Origin: JAFGPJ01 sp964439135
GTDB lineage: Bacteria > Planctomycetota > Phycisphaerae > Sedimentisphaerales > Anaerobacaceae
Assembly: GCA_964439135.1 (NCBI GenBank)
Contig: CAYTNN010000098.1
Location: forward strand, 1 to 15,612
Reading direction: 5' to 3'
Length of the DNA: 15,612 nucleotides
The position numbers were made by a program, and so were the translations under genes. The notes under the pieces are model-generated. The model did no database searches and was not told the DNA's origin. It was given only the letters and a program-made list of their open reading frames with translations. This document shows, one piece after another, positions 7,139 through 15,000 of this stretch; position 1 is the first letter of the stretch, and each line of letters starts with the position of its first letter.

Positions 7139-8173
7139 CTACCTCGACATTTGCATTTCCTCGGGTTTTTTCATGCCGCTTCCTCTCAGAATGGAAAATC
7201 TGACAACGCCCCACAGCGAACCTGATCCGTAGGAGAAGTGCAGAATGGCAAAAACTACCGGCGCCAGAAGTGCGTATCGCCAGCCTGATTTGCGACCGAC
7301 GTCCAGCGCTCCGATCACGAGCCCCAGCACATAAAAGGCTGCTTCAATCGCCAATAGAATCCAAAGCGGCTTCCATAAAAAACCTCCCAATCCCGGCAAC
7401 AGCAAAGACAAGACAAACAACAAAGGCACTAATTGCCTGAAACTGGCCAGCCTCTTATGTTTCTGTAAAGTTCTTATCCGCCAGAAGCCGTACTGAAAAT
7501 ACTGCTTCCAGAGTTTATGAAGGGAGCCTCGGGAAAAATATGTGCTTTGTATCGATTTCGACATCCATATTTTACCGCCGGCCAGGATGATTCTCAGGTT
7601 GAATTCATCGTCCTGGTTGCGCACCAATTCCTCGTCGAAGTAGCCGATCTTATCGACGATCCACCTGTGGTGCGTGCCGAAGGCGAGCGTATCGACCCAG
7701 CCTTCGTAATCTCCCAGCCTGAATCGTGAGTTGCCTACCCCAATCGGCGAGCGCATCGCCGAGGCAATTGCCTGCCCCGTGTAACTATCCGCAACTGTTT
7801 TAATATAGCCGCCCGCAACCCAGGCATCCGGATGTTCGTGCAGGCAACGGAGCGATTTAGCGATAAAATCCGCGGGAATTTCTACGTGTCCATCCACTCG
7901 AATGAACACATCGCCTCGTGCCGCCTTAAGCCCAATATTCATCGCTGCAGGAGCAATCCTCTTCTGATTATCCAGCATCATTACCCGGCTGTCCGCCTTC
8001 GATAGTCGAGCCACAATTTCTCTCGTGCCGTCGTCGCTCATCCCATCCACAACGAGAATCTCCATTCTCCCGGCGGGAAAATCATTGTCCAATACGCTTT
8101 TTATCGCCTGCTCTATAAAATCCGCCTCGTTGCGAATCGGCATGATGATAGTTACAAAAGGTGAATCCTGCAT
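7139..8173 (-). CDS. GT2 glycosyltransferase with C-terminal membrane helices (ExoA-like)
   Basis: A 344-residue family 2 (GT-A fold) glycosyltransferase resembling ExoA of succinoglycan synthesis. VTIIMPIRNEADFIEQAIKS (~7-26) and ILVVDGMSDDGTREI (~39-53) form the nucleotide-binding start; RVDGH (92-96) occupies the metal-binding DxD position in the form typical of ExoA relatives; NQDDEFNLRI (~186-195) supplies the catalytic Asp region, and QYFQYGFWR (~224-232) is the membrane-proximal segment. Three hydrophobic helices at about 249-266, 269-290 and 300-318 anchor the protein, so it acts at the inner face of the membrane, extending a lipid-linked glycan. The donor sugar is not predictable. 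It is the fourth gene of the algD operon, 63 bp after the acetyltransferase gene and 10 bp before the aminotransferase gene. Confidence 0.9.
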   Translation of the reverse strand: MQDSPFVTIIMPIRNEADFIEQAIKSVLDNDFPAGRMEILVVDGMSDDGTREIVARLSKADSRVMMLDNQKRIAPAAMNIGLKAARGDVFIRVDGHVEIPADFIAKSLRCLHEHPDAWVAGGYIKTVADSYTGQAIASAMRSPIGVGNSRFRLGDYEGWVDTLAFGTHHRWIVDKIGYFDEELVRNQDDEFNLRIILAGGKIWMSKSIQSTYFSRGSLHKLWKQYFQYGFWRIRTLQKHKRLASFRQLVPLLFVLSLLLPGLGGFLWKPLWILLAIEAAFYVLGLVIGALDVGRKSGWRYALLAPVVFAILHFSYGSGSLWGVVRFSILRGSGMKKPEEMQMSR

Positions 8174-8236
8174 AAGATTTCTTTCGATCAGGCACTCATT
8201 CTACACTACGTAAAACTAAAAATGCATCAGCGGCAA

Positions 8237-8887
8237 CTACAAGTCCAGACAAAATCTGGTGCTTTCTCCGGATTTGCCGCTCTGGCGCCAGCCGTGTTTT
8301 TTGTAGAACGCCACAGCACGGCTATTCTCGCTTAAAACAGATAGAGTAAGTCGTTCGTATCCTTCGGCTGCACAGGCAAGCAGGTAGGATTCGATAAGTT
8401 TTCCTGCGACACCGGTCCCTTTATAGTCCGGCAGAACGCAGATCGACAGCAGGTTACCTGAGCGAATCCCGGCACTTGGCGCTTTAGTATCGCTCGAATG
8501 AGCAGCGGCACGCTTTCGGCGTAATTTCCCGGCGAGTTCCTGAAGCAGCACACGGCGTACCAGTCGTTTGCTGAGAAACTTCCAGAAAATAAGGTGGGGA
8601 TAGCGGAACATTGCCGAGCTGAGAAATTCGTCCCGGATATGGGGATTTCCACCAACTGCCAGACCAACGACTTTGCCGTCGGCGTCAACAGCAATCCGGC
8701 AAATACCTCCGCTATGCTTAATGAAAAATCGATAAAGAGCACAAAGCCAATTATAACCCATCTCAGTCATAAATCGTCCCGGGAAGGACTTGATATGGCA
8801 TTGGGCCATACCCGGAACGTGGGTAAAGCCGGCCTCTATAATTTTGACAGTGTCATAGGCAGCCAATTCGTTATTATGCTTTTGCAT
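8237..8887 (-). CDS. GNAT-family N-acetyltransferase
   Basis: A 216-residue acyltransferase of the GCN5-related fold. The acetyl-CoA-binding motif is LLSICVLPDYKGTGVAGKLI (~146-165), with the DYKGTGVAG loop matching the Q/RxxGxG/A pyrophosphate clamp; LTLSVLSENSRAVAFYKKHGW (~180-200) is the usual closing motif B. The N-terminal half is longer than in minimal GNATs, with an Arg/Lys-rich segment (~107-128, ending LRRKRAAAHSS) that looks like a loop insertion. Its ATG is 3 bases after the upstream GT4 stop codon, so it is co-transcribed with algD and the glycosyltransferases. A role in N-acetylating an amino sugar made by the DegT-type enzyme two genes downstream is plausible but inferred from context only; acetylating a protein or small molecule is equally possible for this broad family. 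Confidence 0.85.
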   Translation of the reverse strand: MQKHNNELAAYDTVKIIEAGFTHVPGMAQCHIKSFPGRFMTEMGYNWLCALYRFFIKHSGGICRIAVDADGKVVGLAVGGNPHIRDEFLSSAMFRYPHLIFWKFLSKRLVRRVLLQELAGKLRRKRAAAHSSDTKAPSAGIRSGNLLSICVLPDYKGTGVAGKLIESYLLACAAEGYERLTLSVLSENSRAVAFYKKHGWRQSGKSGESTRFCLDL

Positions 8888-8890
8888 TAA

Positions 8891-10129
8891 TTATCTTTCG
8901 CTGACAGCCTCTATCAGCACGTTTTCGATACGGTTGGCTAATTTAATCCGATCGAATTCTCGTTCCGCCAATTCACGGGCATTTTTACCCATTCGCCGGC
9001 ATAGCTCGGGATCCGCCGCCAGCTCTTCCAGCGTATCGGCCAGCATTTGGGGGCGATTGGCGTCGAGGCACCTGCCGCAGTTGTTTCTCTCTATCGTTTC
9101 GCCCAGCCAGCCCGGGACATTTATCAGCACGGGTTTTCCCGCCGCCAGGGCGTCGAACATTTTGTTCGGAGACCACGTGTGCTCCTTGGCCGCCCGGTAG
9201 ATAGTCATGCACACGTTGCACCCGGCAACAATTTGAGCGAGTTTCCCCTTGTCCGGCACCAGGTCACTGAAGATTACGTTTTTCAGTTCGTATTCGCTTG
9301 CCATCTGTTCCAGTTCGGCACGTTTCCCACCACTGCCGTGTAGTACGAGGACGATGTGGTCGTTGCCACGTTCGGCTAAGATTCGCGCGGCTTCAATAAC
9401 ATACTCAAGCCCGTTCGCCAACCCCATTGCCCCGAAATAAATCGCGGCGAATCTGTCTTTCAATCCGAGCCGCTCGCGCTGTGCCGAGCCGTCCAGGTCC
9501 GGGCTGAACAGGTCCAGATCGCTGGCGTTCGGGATTACCGTCACCTTCCCGGCCGGTACGCCCGTGCGGACGATACCTTCTTTCATACCGGGTGACAGGG
9601 CGACGATATGTTTTGCTCCCGTGTATATTTTTTTTGCCATTCGCTCCAGCCACCAGATGGCCAGCGGATTTTTCAAAGCTCCGACGTTGACCAGTGCTTC
9701 GGGCCAGAGGTCACGTACCTCAAAAACGAACGGGACCTTGAAATGTTGACTTAGCGTAAGGCCGGCCAGCCCGATTGTCAGCGGCGTGTGCGTGGCAAAG
9801 ACCACATCGGGCTTCTGGAGTTTCTTGCCGAGGCGGCTGGCTGACCACGCAAACTGATAGAACTTAAGCATCCGCTGGACGCCGCTCATGCCGGTGCCGA
9901 CCTGCGGATCGTTGTAGGCCGCGGCAATCGCAACTACGCGAATCCCTTCGGTCTCGAACTCGGCGTATTGTTTGCCTTCGGGCACGGGAAATTCCCGGTT
10001 TGCCAGGCCCGAGGTCATCATTGTTACGTGGTGACCTTTGCTCACAAGGTGCCGGGCAAACTCATAGGACCGCGTCCCAGTCATTCCTTTTCGCGTAGCA
10101 AAATATTGGTGCAGATAGAGAATGTGCAT
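8891..10129 (-). CDS. GT4 glycosyltransferase (WbuB/WcaI-like)
   Basis: A 412-residue GT-B-fold retaining glycosyltransferase. The N-terminal domain starts MHILYLHQYF with GMTGTRSYEFARHLVSKGH, the pattern of WbuB/WcaI-type enzymes of O-antigen and colanic-acid clusters, followed by VFEVRDLWPE (~135-144) and the hinge segment VIPNASDLDLF (~198-208). The C-terminal nucleotide-sugar-binding domain has IYFGAMGLANGLEYVIEAA (~230-248), VLHGSGGKRAEL (~262-273) and WSPNKMFDALAAGKPVL (~319-335); PNKMFDALAAGKP replaces the commoner EGFGxxxxEAMA form, as in other WbuB relatives. It lacks membrane helices and should act peripherally in the cytoplasm on undecaprenyl-linked acceptors. It begins 10 bases after the algD stop codon and ends 3 bases before the GNAT gene, in the same operon. 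Donor and linkage are not predictable. Confidence 0.92.
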   Translation of the reverse strand: MHILYLHQYFATRKGMTGTRSYEFARHLVSKGHHVTMMTSGLANREFPVPEGKQYAEFETEGIRVVAIAAAYNDPQVGTGMSGVQRMLKFYQFAWSASRLGKKLQKPDVVFATHTPLTIGLAGLTLSQHFKVPFVFEVRDLWPEALVNVGALKNPLAIWWLERMAKKIYTGAKHIVALSPGMKEGIVRTGVPAGKVTVIPNASDLDLFSPDLDGSAQRERLGLKDRFAAIYFGAMGLANGLEYVIEAARILAERGNDHIVLVLHGSGGKRAELEQMASEYELKNVIFSDLVPDKGKLAQIVAGCNVCMTIYRAAKEHTWSPNKMFDALAAGKPVLINVPGWLGETIERNNCGRCLDANRPQMLADTLEELAADPELCRRMGKNARELAEREFDRIKLANRIENVLIEAVSER

Positions 10130-10139
10130 GCTTATGATA

Positions 10140-11450
10140 TTACCAGTAAATGCCTTCGTAGCCGTCGGTGTTGCGATCTACGCCCCTGATGTCTGCCAGG
10201 TCCAGCACGCGGATTCCGGTGCTTAGCCACTGTCGAACGCAATCGGCGTCTACGATTGGCTGGTTTATGATTATCAAATCTGTTTCCGTGAGATCTTCCA
10301 GCGAGCTGACGAGCAGCTTCTCCAGATGGCGCAGCGTCTTTTGAACCTGCTGTTTATTGCTTCCTATGAGCCGCTCCGGCTGGACGACCGGGTCATAAAT
10401 TCTCAGTTGTATTCCCTCGCCGAGCAGCACCTTAGCAACCTTCACAAAAGGGCTTTCGCGCATATCGTCCGTGTCCTGCTTGAAGGCCAGGCCGACCATC
10501 CCGACCGCGCCGGGCCGATATTCAAGAACTCGCCGGACAAGCTTATTTATCTGGACCTCGTTACTCTGGAGCATGCTTTCCAGCATTGGAACTTGCAGTG
10601 ATTTGAGCGAGGCATATCGCAGAATCGCGCGGAGGTCCTTTGGCAGGCAGGAGCCGCCGAATGCAAAGCCCGGGCGAAGGTATCGCGGACTGATATTGGA
10701 CTTCGTGTCGGCGCAATAAACTTCGGCGACCCGGCGGGCGTCCACACCAGCGGACCGGGCGACGGCAGCAACTTCATTCGCGAACGTAATCTTCAAAGCG
10801 TGCAAAAGGTTGTCACTATACTTGACCATTTCAGCCTCGTTGAGTCCCATGCGGAACAACGGAGCATCGTATTTCTCATAAATCTTCAGGAGTGAATCTC
10901 CCGCACCGGGATGAGCTTCGCCGATGACGATTTTGGGCGGCTTGTCGAAATCATCGACCGCCGAGCCTTCCCGCAAAAACTCGGGATGATATACAAGATG
11001 GATATCTTTGCCAACAGTTAAGCCGGATTCTCTTTCCAGCAGGGGAATGACAAGGTCGGCTGTTGTTCCCGGAAGACAGGTGCTTCGAAGCACTATCAGC
11101 GGACGGGAATTCGAATCGCGAAGTGTTCGGGCAATTTGCCCTGTAACATTTTCAACTGCCGAAAGGTTTATTCCGCCGTCCGGCTCGGATGGTGTTCCCA
11201 CACAAATCCAGGCCATGTCGCAGTTAGTCAGGGCATCGTGAGCTTCGGTTGCAACTCGGAGCCGACCGTCCCTGTAGCCTTCACTAAGCAGCCTGGTTAC
11301 GCCGGATTCCTGAATGGGCGAGCGTCCCTGTGACAGGTCTGTAACTTTTGCTGTGACCGGATCCACACCGACAATCTCATGTCCGTCCCGCAGCAGACAT
11401 GCTCCGCTGACAACTCCCACATAACCCATGCCGAAAATACTGATTCTCAT
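10140..11450 (-). CDS. algD: GDP-mannose 6-dehydrogenase (AlgD-like)
   Basis: A 436-residue NAD-dependent nucleotide-sugar dehydrogenase that oxidises GDP-mannose at C6 in two steps to GDP-mannuronate. Domains in order: Rossmann NAD-binding domain with GMGYVGVVSGACL (~7-19) and CVGTPSEPDGG (~83-93); LRSTCLPGTT (~121-130); YHPEFLREGSAVDDF (~154-168); central helix with N214 and K220; catalytic GGSCLPKD with Cys268 and Lys271; and the C-terminal substrate domain with TDDMRESPFV. As I remember Pseudomonas aeruginosa AlgD, it also has 436 residues, Cys268 and a C-terminal EGIxW; here the end is EGIYW. This end and the overall match favour GDP-mannose over UDP-glucose dehydrogenase. The ATG has a GGAGA site (11456-11460). 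It heads the minus-strand operon, so mannuronate is a likely component of the polymer. The other hallmark alginate genes (alg8, alg44, algE, algG) are not seen, so alginate itself is not implied. Confidence 0.92.
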   Translation of the reverse strand: MRISIFGMGYVGVVSGACLLRDGHEIVGVDPVTAKVTDLSQGRSPIQESGVTRLLSEGYRDGRLRVATEAHDALTNCDMAWICVGTPSEPDGGINLSAVENVTGQIARTLRDSNSRPLIVLRSTCLPGTTADLVIPLLERESGLTVGKDIHLVYHPEFLREGSAVDDFDKPPKIVIGEAHPGAGDSLLKIYEKYDAPLFRMGLNEAEMVKYSDNLLHALKITFANEVAAVARSAGVDARRVAEVYCADTKSNISPRYLRPGFAFGGSCLPKDLRAILRYASLKSLQVPMLESMLQSNEVQINKLVRRVLEYRPGAVGMVGLAFKQDTDDMRESPFVKVAKVLLGEGIQLRIYDPVVQPERLIGSNKQQVQKTLRHLEKLLVSSLEDLTETDLIIINQPIVDADCVRQWLSTGIRVLDLADIRGVDRNTDGYEGIYW

Positions 11451-11455
11451 TTATT

Positions 11456-11460
11456 TCTCC
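11456..11460 (-). promoter_or_regulatory. Ribosome-binding site of algD
   Basis: The minus strand reads GGAGA, 5 bases before the ATG at 11450. It supports that start and the idea that algD is first in its operon, since the genes after it have weak sites. Confidence 0.6.
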
Positions 11461-11514
11461 ATAACATAAAATTACTCATAAACTCTGTTTATTTGTTTTT
11501 TCGCTTCTGTAAGA

Positions 11515-11520
11515 TATAAT
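11515..11520 (+). promoter_or_regulatory. Candidate -10 box for the secreted-protein gene
   Basis: TATAAT sits in an AT-rich region 66 bases before the ATG at 11587. TTGTTT at 11493-11498 could be a weak -35 box with 16-base spacing. Transcription from here would give a leader of about 60 bases that contains the hairpins at 11540-11577. Confidence 0.4.
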
Positions 11521-11539
11521 ATAAGTATAGACCGAATCA

Positions 11540-11577
11540 GGGGTAATATCGCATATTTTCCCCGTTCCCGATATTGC
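11540..11577 (+). other. Two mutually exclusive hairpins in the leader of the secreted-protein gene
   Basis: AATAT (11545-11549) can pair with ATATT at 11553-11557, extended by GGGG (11540-11543) with CCCC (11560-11563). Alternatively bases 11543-11551 pair with 11569-11577 over nine positions, including one G-U. The two folds share the same 5' arm. The second ends 9 bases before the ATG, where no ribosome-binding site is found. Whether this is an RNA switch, a protein-binding palindrome or chance cannot be told from one sequence. Confidence 0.35.
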
Positions 11578-11586
11578 TAAAAACGC

Positions 11587-12957
11587 ATGAAACAAAGCTG
11601 GCATAATTCAAAGATCCGGAGTCCCATAAATGGGATTCTGTTTTTGTATATTTTATGCTCAATATGTATCTCGGCAGTAATATGTCCGGCGTCAGAATCT
11701 GATGTTCCTTTGCCGGAGCTTAAACCACAAGCAAGTCCTCTGGATGAGGCCAATCGACCTTTACTGCTTAAAAGGTTTATAGCAGCTTTCGACCGGGAAT
11801 ATGCTACACATGTTCGGAAAAACAAGCTCATAAACCTCTCAGATGATATGGCGGTTTATTACCTTCGCCAGGAGCTTCAGGCCCTGATTGACATGTGGCG
11901 GGCTACCGGCAAATCAGCCTATCTCGAACAGGCAAATAATCGGGTTGTTAAGGCAATAGCCGACGCAAAGTCGAACCAGCGTCCATTGCTCCGGCACAAT
12001 CGGCCCAGAGGAACCTGGCCATGCTTTTTTTTGAAGAAAGCCGAAGAGCAGACCGGAGGTCATAATCAGCTCTGCGACTTTCAGGGTGCCGCCGGATTTC
12101 TCATGGTTGCAGATGCCCTCAATCAGGCCGGGCAGGATGGCTGGAAAGATATTGCCGATTTCGTGGAAAAAAACATTGTCGAAAAATGGCTCTTTTACGC
12201 ACCATCGATAAAGCCCGAAGATTTTGAGGGCCCCAGATCGAAAACCTACCTTCTGGCCGTATTAAACACTGCCCGGGATATACGTGAACATTTTGCCGTG
12301 ATTTGCATGGACCTTCATAAATTAGGCTATCGCAAGTATCCCTATCGACAGTGGGCCGAATGCCTGACGAATTTATACATCGGCCTTAGATCCGATTTAC
12401 ACCAGTCTCCTCCCAAGGCCTGGGGACTTGGTCGCCAGACACCAGGTGACTGGGGCATATTGCCTCGCGAATCGACGGGTGGTTACGTCTGGTATTTTAT
12501 TCCCGACTGGAGGCGAAAAGGAAAAACAGCCGTCCTTGATACAGCACATGCAAACCGAACCGTCTGGCTCGCCGCCAGGGCATATCATGAAGGTCTAATT
12601 GACAAAGCCGGACTCGATATGTTTATGAAAACTTTCAAAAAGCAAATCTGGAAGCCGGAAAAGAATCCGTTCTACTTTGCAAACTTCGTAGACGGTAGTG
12701 ACATAGCCTACGATGATCCCAAATATGGCACATTACCGCCCGGATATAAAGGGCACGTCTGGTTCGGCTGGCATCGTCTTGCCGCATATGACAATGCCGT
12801 GAAAAACCTGTTTCTTTCGTTGGCGTATGATTTGACCAGCGGCGGGTCGAATATGCCTTCGTCCCAGAACAAAACCATGGCCAATGCGCCGCTGTGTTTT
12901 TATGCCTGGGCGGCAAGGCTGTTAGCTCCGGATGGGAAGCCTCAGGAATTCCCATAA
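11587..12957 (+). CDS. Secreted protein of unrecognised family, possibly an alpha/alpha-barrel polysaccharide-active enzyme
   Basis: A 456-residue protein whose first ~37 residues look like a signal peptide: a basic N-terminus, hydrophobic core ~16-34, and a possible cleavage near CPAS|ES. I do not recognise the family with certainty. The mature part is rich in alternating amphipathic helices and aromatic residues, as in alpha/alpha-toroid glycoside hydrolases and polysaccharide lyases: for example YYLRQELQALIDMWRATGKS (~91-110), GTWPCFF (~142-148), GGYVWYF (~298-304), LDTAHANRTVWLAARAYHEG (~317-336) and HVWFGWHRLAAYDNAV (~394-409). The His, Trp, Tyr and Arg positions in these could form a glycan-binding groove. 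It is transcribed divergently from algD, between two glycan-gene runs, which suggests it cleaves or modifies the polymer in the periplasm or outside; that is inference. No ribosome-binding site precedes the ATG and no better in-frame start was found. Confidence 0.75.
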   Translation: MKQSWHNSKIRSPINGILFLYILCSICISAVICPASESDVPLPELKPQASPLDEANRPLLLKRFIAAFDREYATHVRKNKLINLSDDMAVYYLRQELQALIDMWRATGKSAYLEQANNRVVKAIADAKSNQRPLLRHNRPRGTWPCFFLKKAEEQTGGHNQLCDFQGAAGFLMVADALNQAGQDGWKDIADFVEKNIVEKWLFYAPSIKPEDFEGPRSKTYLLAVLNTARDIREHFAVICMDLHKLGYRKYPYRQWAECLTNLYIGLRSDLHQSPPKAWGLGRQTPGDWGILPRESTGGYVWYFIPDWRRKGKTAVLDTAHANRTVWLAARAYHEGLIDKAGLDMFMKTFKKQIWKPEKNPFYFANFVDGSDIAYDDPKYGTLPPGYKGHVWFGWHRLAAYDNAVKNLFLSLAYDLTSGGSNMPSSQNKTMANAPLCFYAWAARLLAPDGKPQEFP

Positions 12958-12976
12958 GAAGTTTTCTTCTGCAGGC

Positions 12977-13786
12977 TCACGTCGATAGTACCTTTAATTC
13001 ACTTTTATTCAGAATATCTATATGGTTATCTTTTAAGAAAAAATAATTGGTACTTTTGTCGTCGGGGCGACGTTTTCTAAGTTTACTGGCGTCATACCAC
13101 CACGCAGAATATCCTTGATCGCATAATATCTTAAAAACACTATGAGCCGCCGAACCCGTATCGTCCGGTTCTCCTGAAACTTCGATAAGCCATGCAGGTT
13201 GAGACTGGGCCAGAAACTTTGCCGCCCCATTGATACATGCCGGCTCGTGTCCTTCCACGTCGCACTTGATAAATGATATCGACCCGGATGCGCTTAAAAA
13301 TCTGGAATCGATTGTGATGGCCTGGACGTTAGTTGTTTCTGTTTTGCCTTTTTTCGCGCTATCCGTGACTATGGAAGCCCGGTAATGAGTTTCGGCTCCG
13401 GATGAATCATAAGGAAGCGCCATAGTCACAACAGCCTGGGAATCGGAAACGGCGACGTTTATGGGCTCAACATTATCGAGGCGTAATTTCCTTACGTTGT
13501 AACACAATATTTCGAAGGTTGGACCGAATGGCTCGATGCTGTATACGTGGCCGTCCGGCCCGACTAATTCCGAGAGTATTTTCGAATATACTCCGACGTT
13601 GGCCCCTATATCGATTACAGTATCCCCCGGTTTTACCAAATATCGGACAACTCTCAGCTCCGGATCTTTTTCCAATAACGGTGAGCACAGCAGTCTGAGA
13701 TAGTGACGTTTCTTTATTAATTGAACCGTCGAGTGCGGCAATATTTTCCACGCCGTCCTTTTCAACAATCGTTTTACTTGGTGCAC
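12977..13786 (-). CDS. FkbM-family SAM-dependent methyltransferase
   Basis: A 269-residue methyltransferase of the FkbM type, which often O-methylates sugars or small molecules in polysaccharide and natural-product loci. The SAM-binding motif I is TVIDIGANVGVYSKIL (~56-71), with VYSIEPFGPTFEIL (~81-94) as motif II and FIKCDVEGHEPACINGA (~172-188) as the FkbM signature with its conserved Asp, Glu and His. The first ~45 residues are basic and without a signal peptide, so it is cytoplasmic. The start codon is GTG, supported by GGAG 8 bases upstream; no better ATG lies near. It follows the GT4 gene by 27 bp and is probably the last gene of that transcript. It converges on the secreted-protein gene with a 19-bp gap, in which AGAAG-TTTT-CTTCT could form only a very small hairpin. 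The acceptor is unknown; methylation of a sugar residue is the contextual guess. Confidence 0.88.
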   Translation of the reverse strand: MHQVKRLLKRTAWKILPHSTVQLIKKRHYLRLLCSPLLEKDPELRVVRYLVKPGDTVIDIGANVGVYSKILSELVGPDGHVYSIEPFGPTFEILCYNVRKLRLDNVEPINVAVSDSQAVVTMALPYDSSGAETHYRASIVTDSAKKGKTETTNVQAITIDSRFLSASGSISFIKCDVEGHEPACINGAAKFLAQSQPAWLIEVSGEPDDTGSAAHSVFKILCDQGYSAWWYDASKLRKRRPDDKSTNYFFLKDNHIDILNKSELKVLST

Positions 13787-13813
13787 GCTATGCTCCAGAT
13801 CTCACAGTATCTT

Positions 13814-14992
13814 CTATGAAGCTGCTCCAAATTGCCGGTAAACGGCGGCGGTTTGCCCGGCAATCTTCTCCCAGTTGAACTGCTCTGCCGCGGCCCGGCG
13901 GGCATTCCGGGACATTATCTCGCAGTTATCACCCTTAAAGCATTTACTGAGAGCATCGGCAATCGCCTCGGGATCACCGGGAGCGATAACGTATCCTGTT
14001 TGTCCATCCTCTGTCATTTCACCAAGACCTCCCACGTTTGTCGAAATGACGGGAACTCCCGCGGCGTACGCCATGACCGTATTGCCGCTTTGGGATGCGC
14101 TAATATAGGGTTGAACCAGCACATCGATAACCGAAAGATATGCTTTGATATCCTCAACCGGCACGAATCGGATGTCCGCCCAGAGGTCGTCGGGCTTACA
14201 GCTTTGGGCGAGCTTTTCTTCCCAATCCTTCTTATCGCCTACAAGTACCGAGCTGGCGATAAGGAAGAAAGAGTCAGGCATTCGTTGCTTAATTAATTTG
14301 AACGCATCGACGAAAACTTCCAGCCCTTTGTATGGACGGATATGGCCGAGAAAGGCGATGATTTTTCGATCTCCTGCCTTTTGCCGTACGTTTTTAGCCA
14401 AATCATCGTTACGGCCGTATCGCGAAAACAGTGCTTCGTAATCACCGTGCGGCAGCACAGATATTTTCTCGGATGATATCCCGCAATGTGCCATTATTTC
14501 GTTTCGAGTATAGTTCGTCAGGGCGATCACATGGTCGACTCTTTGATAAATCCTGGCATACTTTCGGATGTCACCGGCTTTGGGCTCGTGCGGGAAAGGA
14601 TTGTGCGCGGTATAAATCACGTGACGGCCGGCCAATTGTAAGAGTCTTATCAGTCGATAGTCCAGCCACGGCGAAACAATCCATATAAAATGGACGACCT
14701 TAATGCGTTTTATCAGCACGTACGTCAGCAAAATAAGTAAATTCAGCGGATACTCGATCGCCCGAAGAAAACGCCTTATCGGTCCTGATGAAGTCACCCT
14801 GCCGGCCAGGCGGGCAAGGAAAAAGAAACAGCGGAAAACTGTGACATCCGGCGGGCTGGGGATGTGCCCGTGTGCAAATTTCGTTGTGGCATAGACTATT
14901 CTGTCTCCCTTTTTGGCCAGAGCGTCCAACAGGCAATAATTATAGTTGGCGGAGAATTGACAGGCGTCTATTACCAGGTATGTTTGTTTCAT
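13814..14992 (-). CDS. GT4-type glycosyltransferase
   Basis: A ~392-residue GT-B glycosyltransferase. After MKQTYLVIDACQFSANYNYC, the N-terminal domain contains a hydrophobic stretch at ~83-97 (PLNLLILLTYVLIKR) that may associate with the membrane, then VVHFIWIVSPWLDYRL and VIYTAHNPFPHEP. The donor-binding domain shows FLGHIRPYKGLEVFVDAF, VDVLVQPYISASQSGNTVMAY and AAGVPVISTNVGGLGEM, the usual GT4 landmarks, although SASQSGN replaces the EGFG part of the ExFGxxxxE motif. A GTG at 15007 would add five residues and overlap the upstream stop; the ATG at 14992 is preferred although neither has a strong ribosome-binding site. It lies 8 bp after the stop of the upstream GT4 gene, so the two are almost certainly co-transcribed. 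Donor and acceptor cannot be predicted. Confidence 0.88.
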   Translation of the reverse strand: MKQTYLVIDACQFSANYNYCLLDALAKKGDRIVYATTKFAHGHIPSPPDVTVFRCFFFLARLAGRVTSSGPIRRFLRAIEYPLNLLILLTYVLIKRIKVVHFIWIVSPWLDYRLIRLLQLAGRHVIYTAHNPFPHEPKAGDIRKYARIYQRVDHVIALTNYTRNEIMAHCGISSEKISVLPHGDYEALFSRYGRNDDLAKNVRQKAGDRKIIAFLGHIRPYKGLEVFVDAFKLIKQRMPDSFFLIASSVLVGDKKDWEEKLAQSCKPDDLWADIRFVPVEDIKAYLSVIDVLVQPYISASQSGNTVMAYAAGVPVISTNVGGLGEMTEDGQTGYVIAPGDPEAIADALSKCFKGDNCEIMSRNARRAAAEQFNWEKIAGQTAAVYRQFGAAS

Positions 14993-15000
14993 CGATCTGC

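Noticed and set aside
12956..12970. AGAAG-TTTT-CTTCT as a terminator between the secreted-protein and FkbM genes
   Set aside because: The stem is only 5 bp, AT-rich, with no following U-run, so it is too weak to call.
13832..14296. 154-codon plus-strand frame opposite the GT4 gene
   Set aside because: The minus-strand frame has all GT4 landmarks; this frame has none and no ribosome-binding site.
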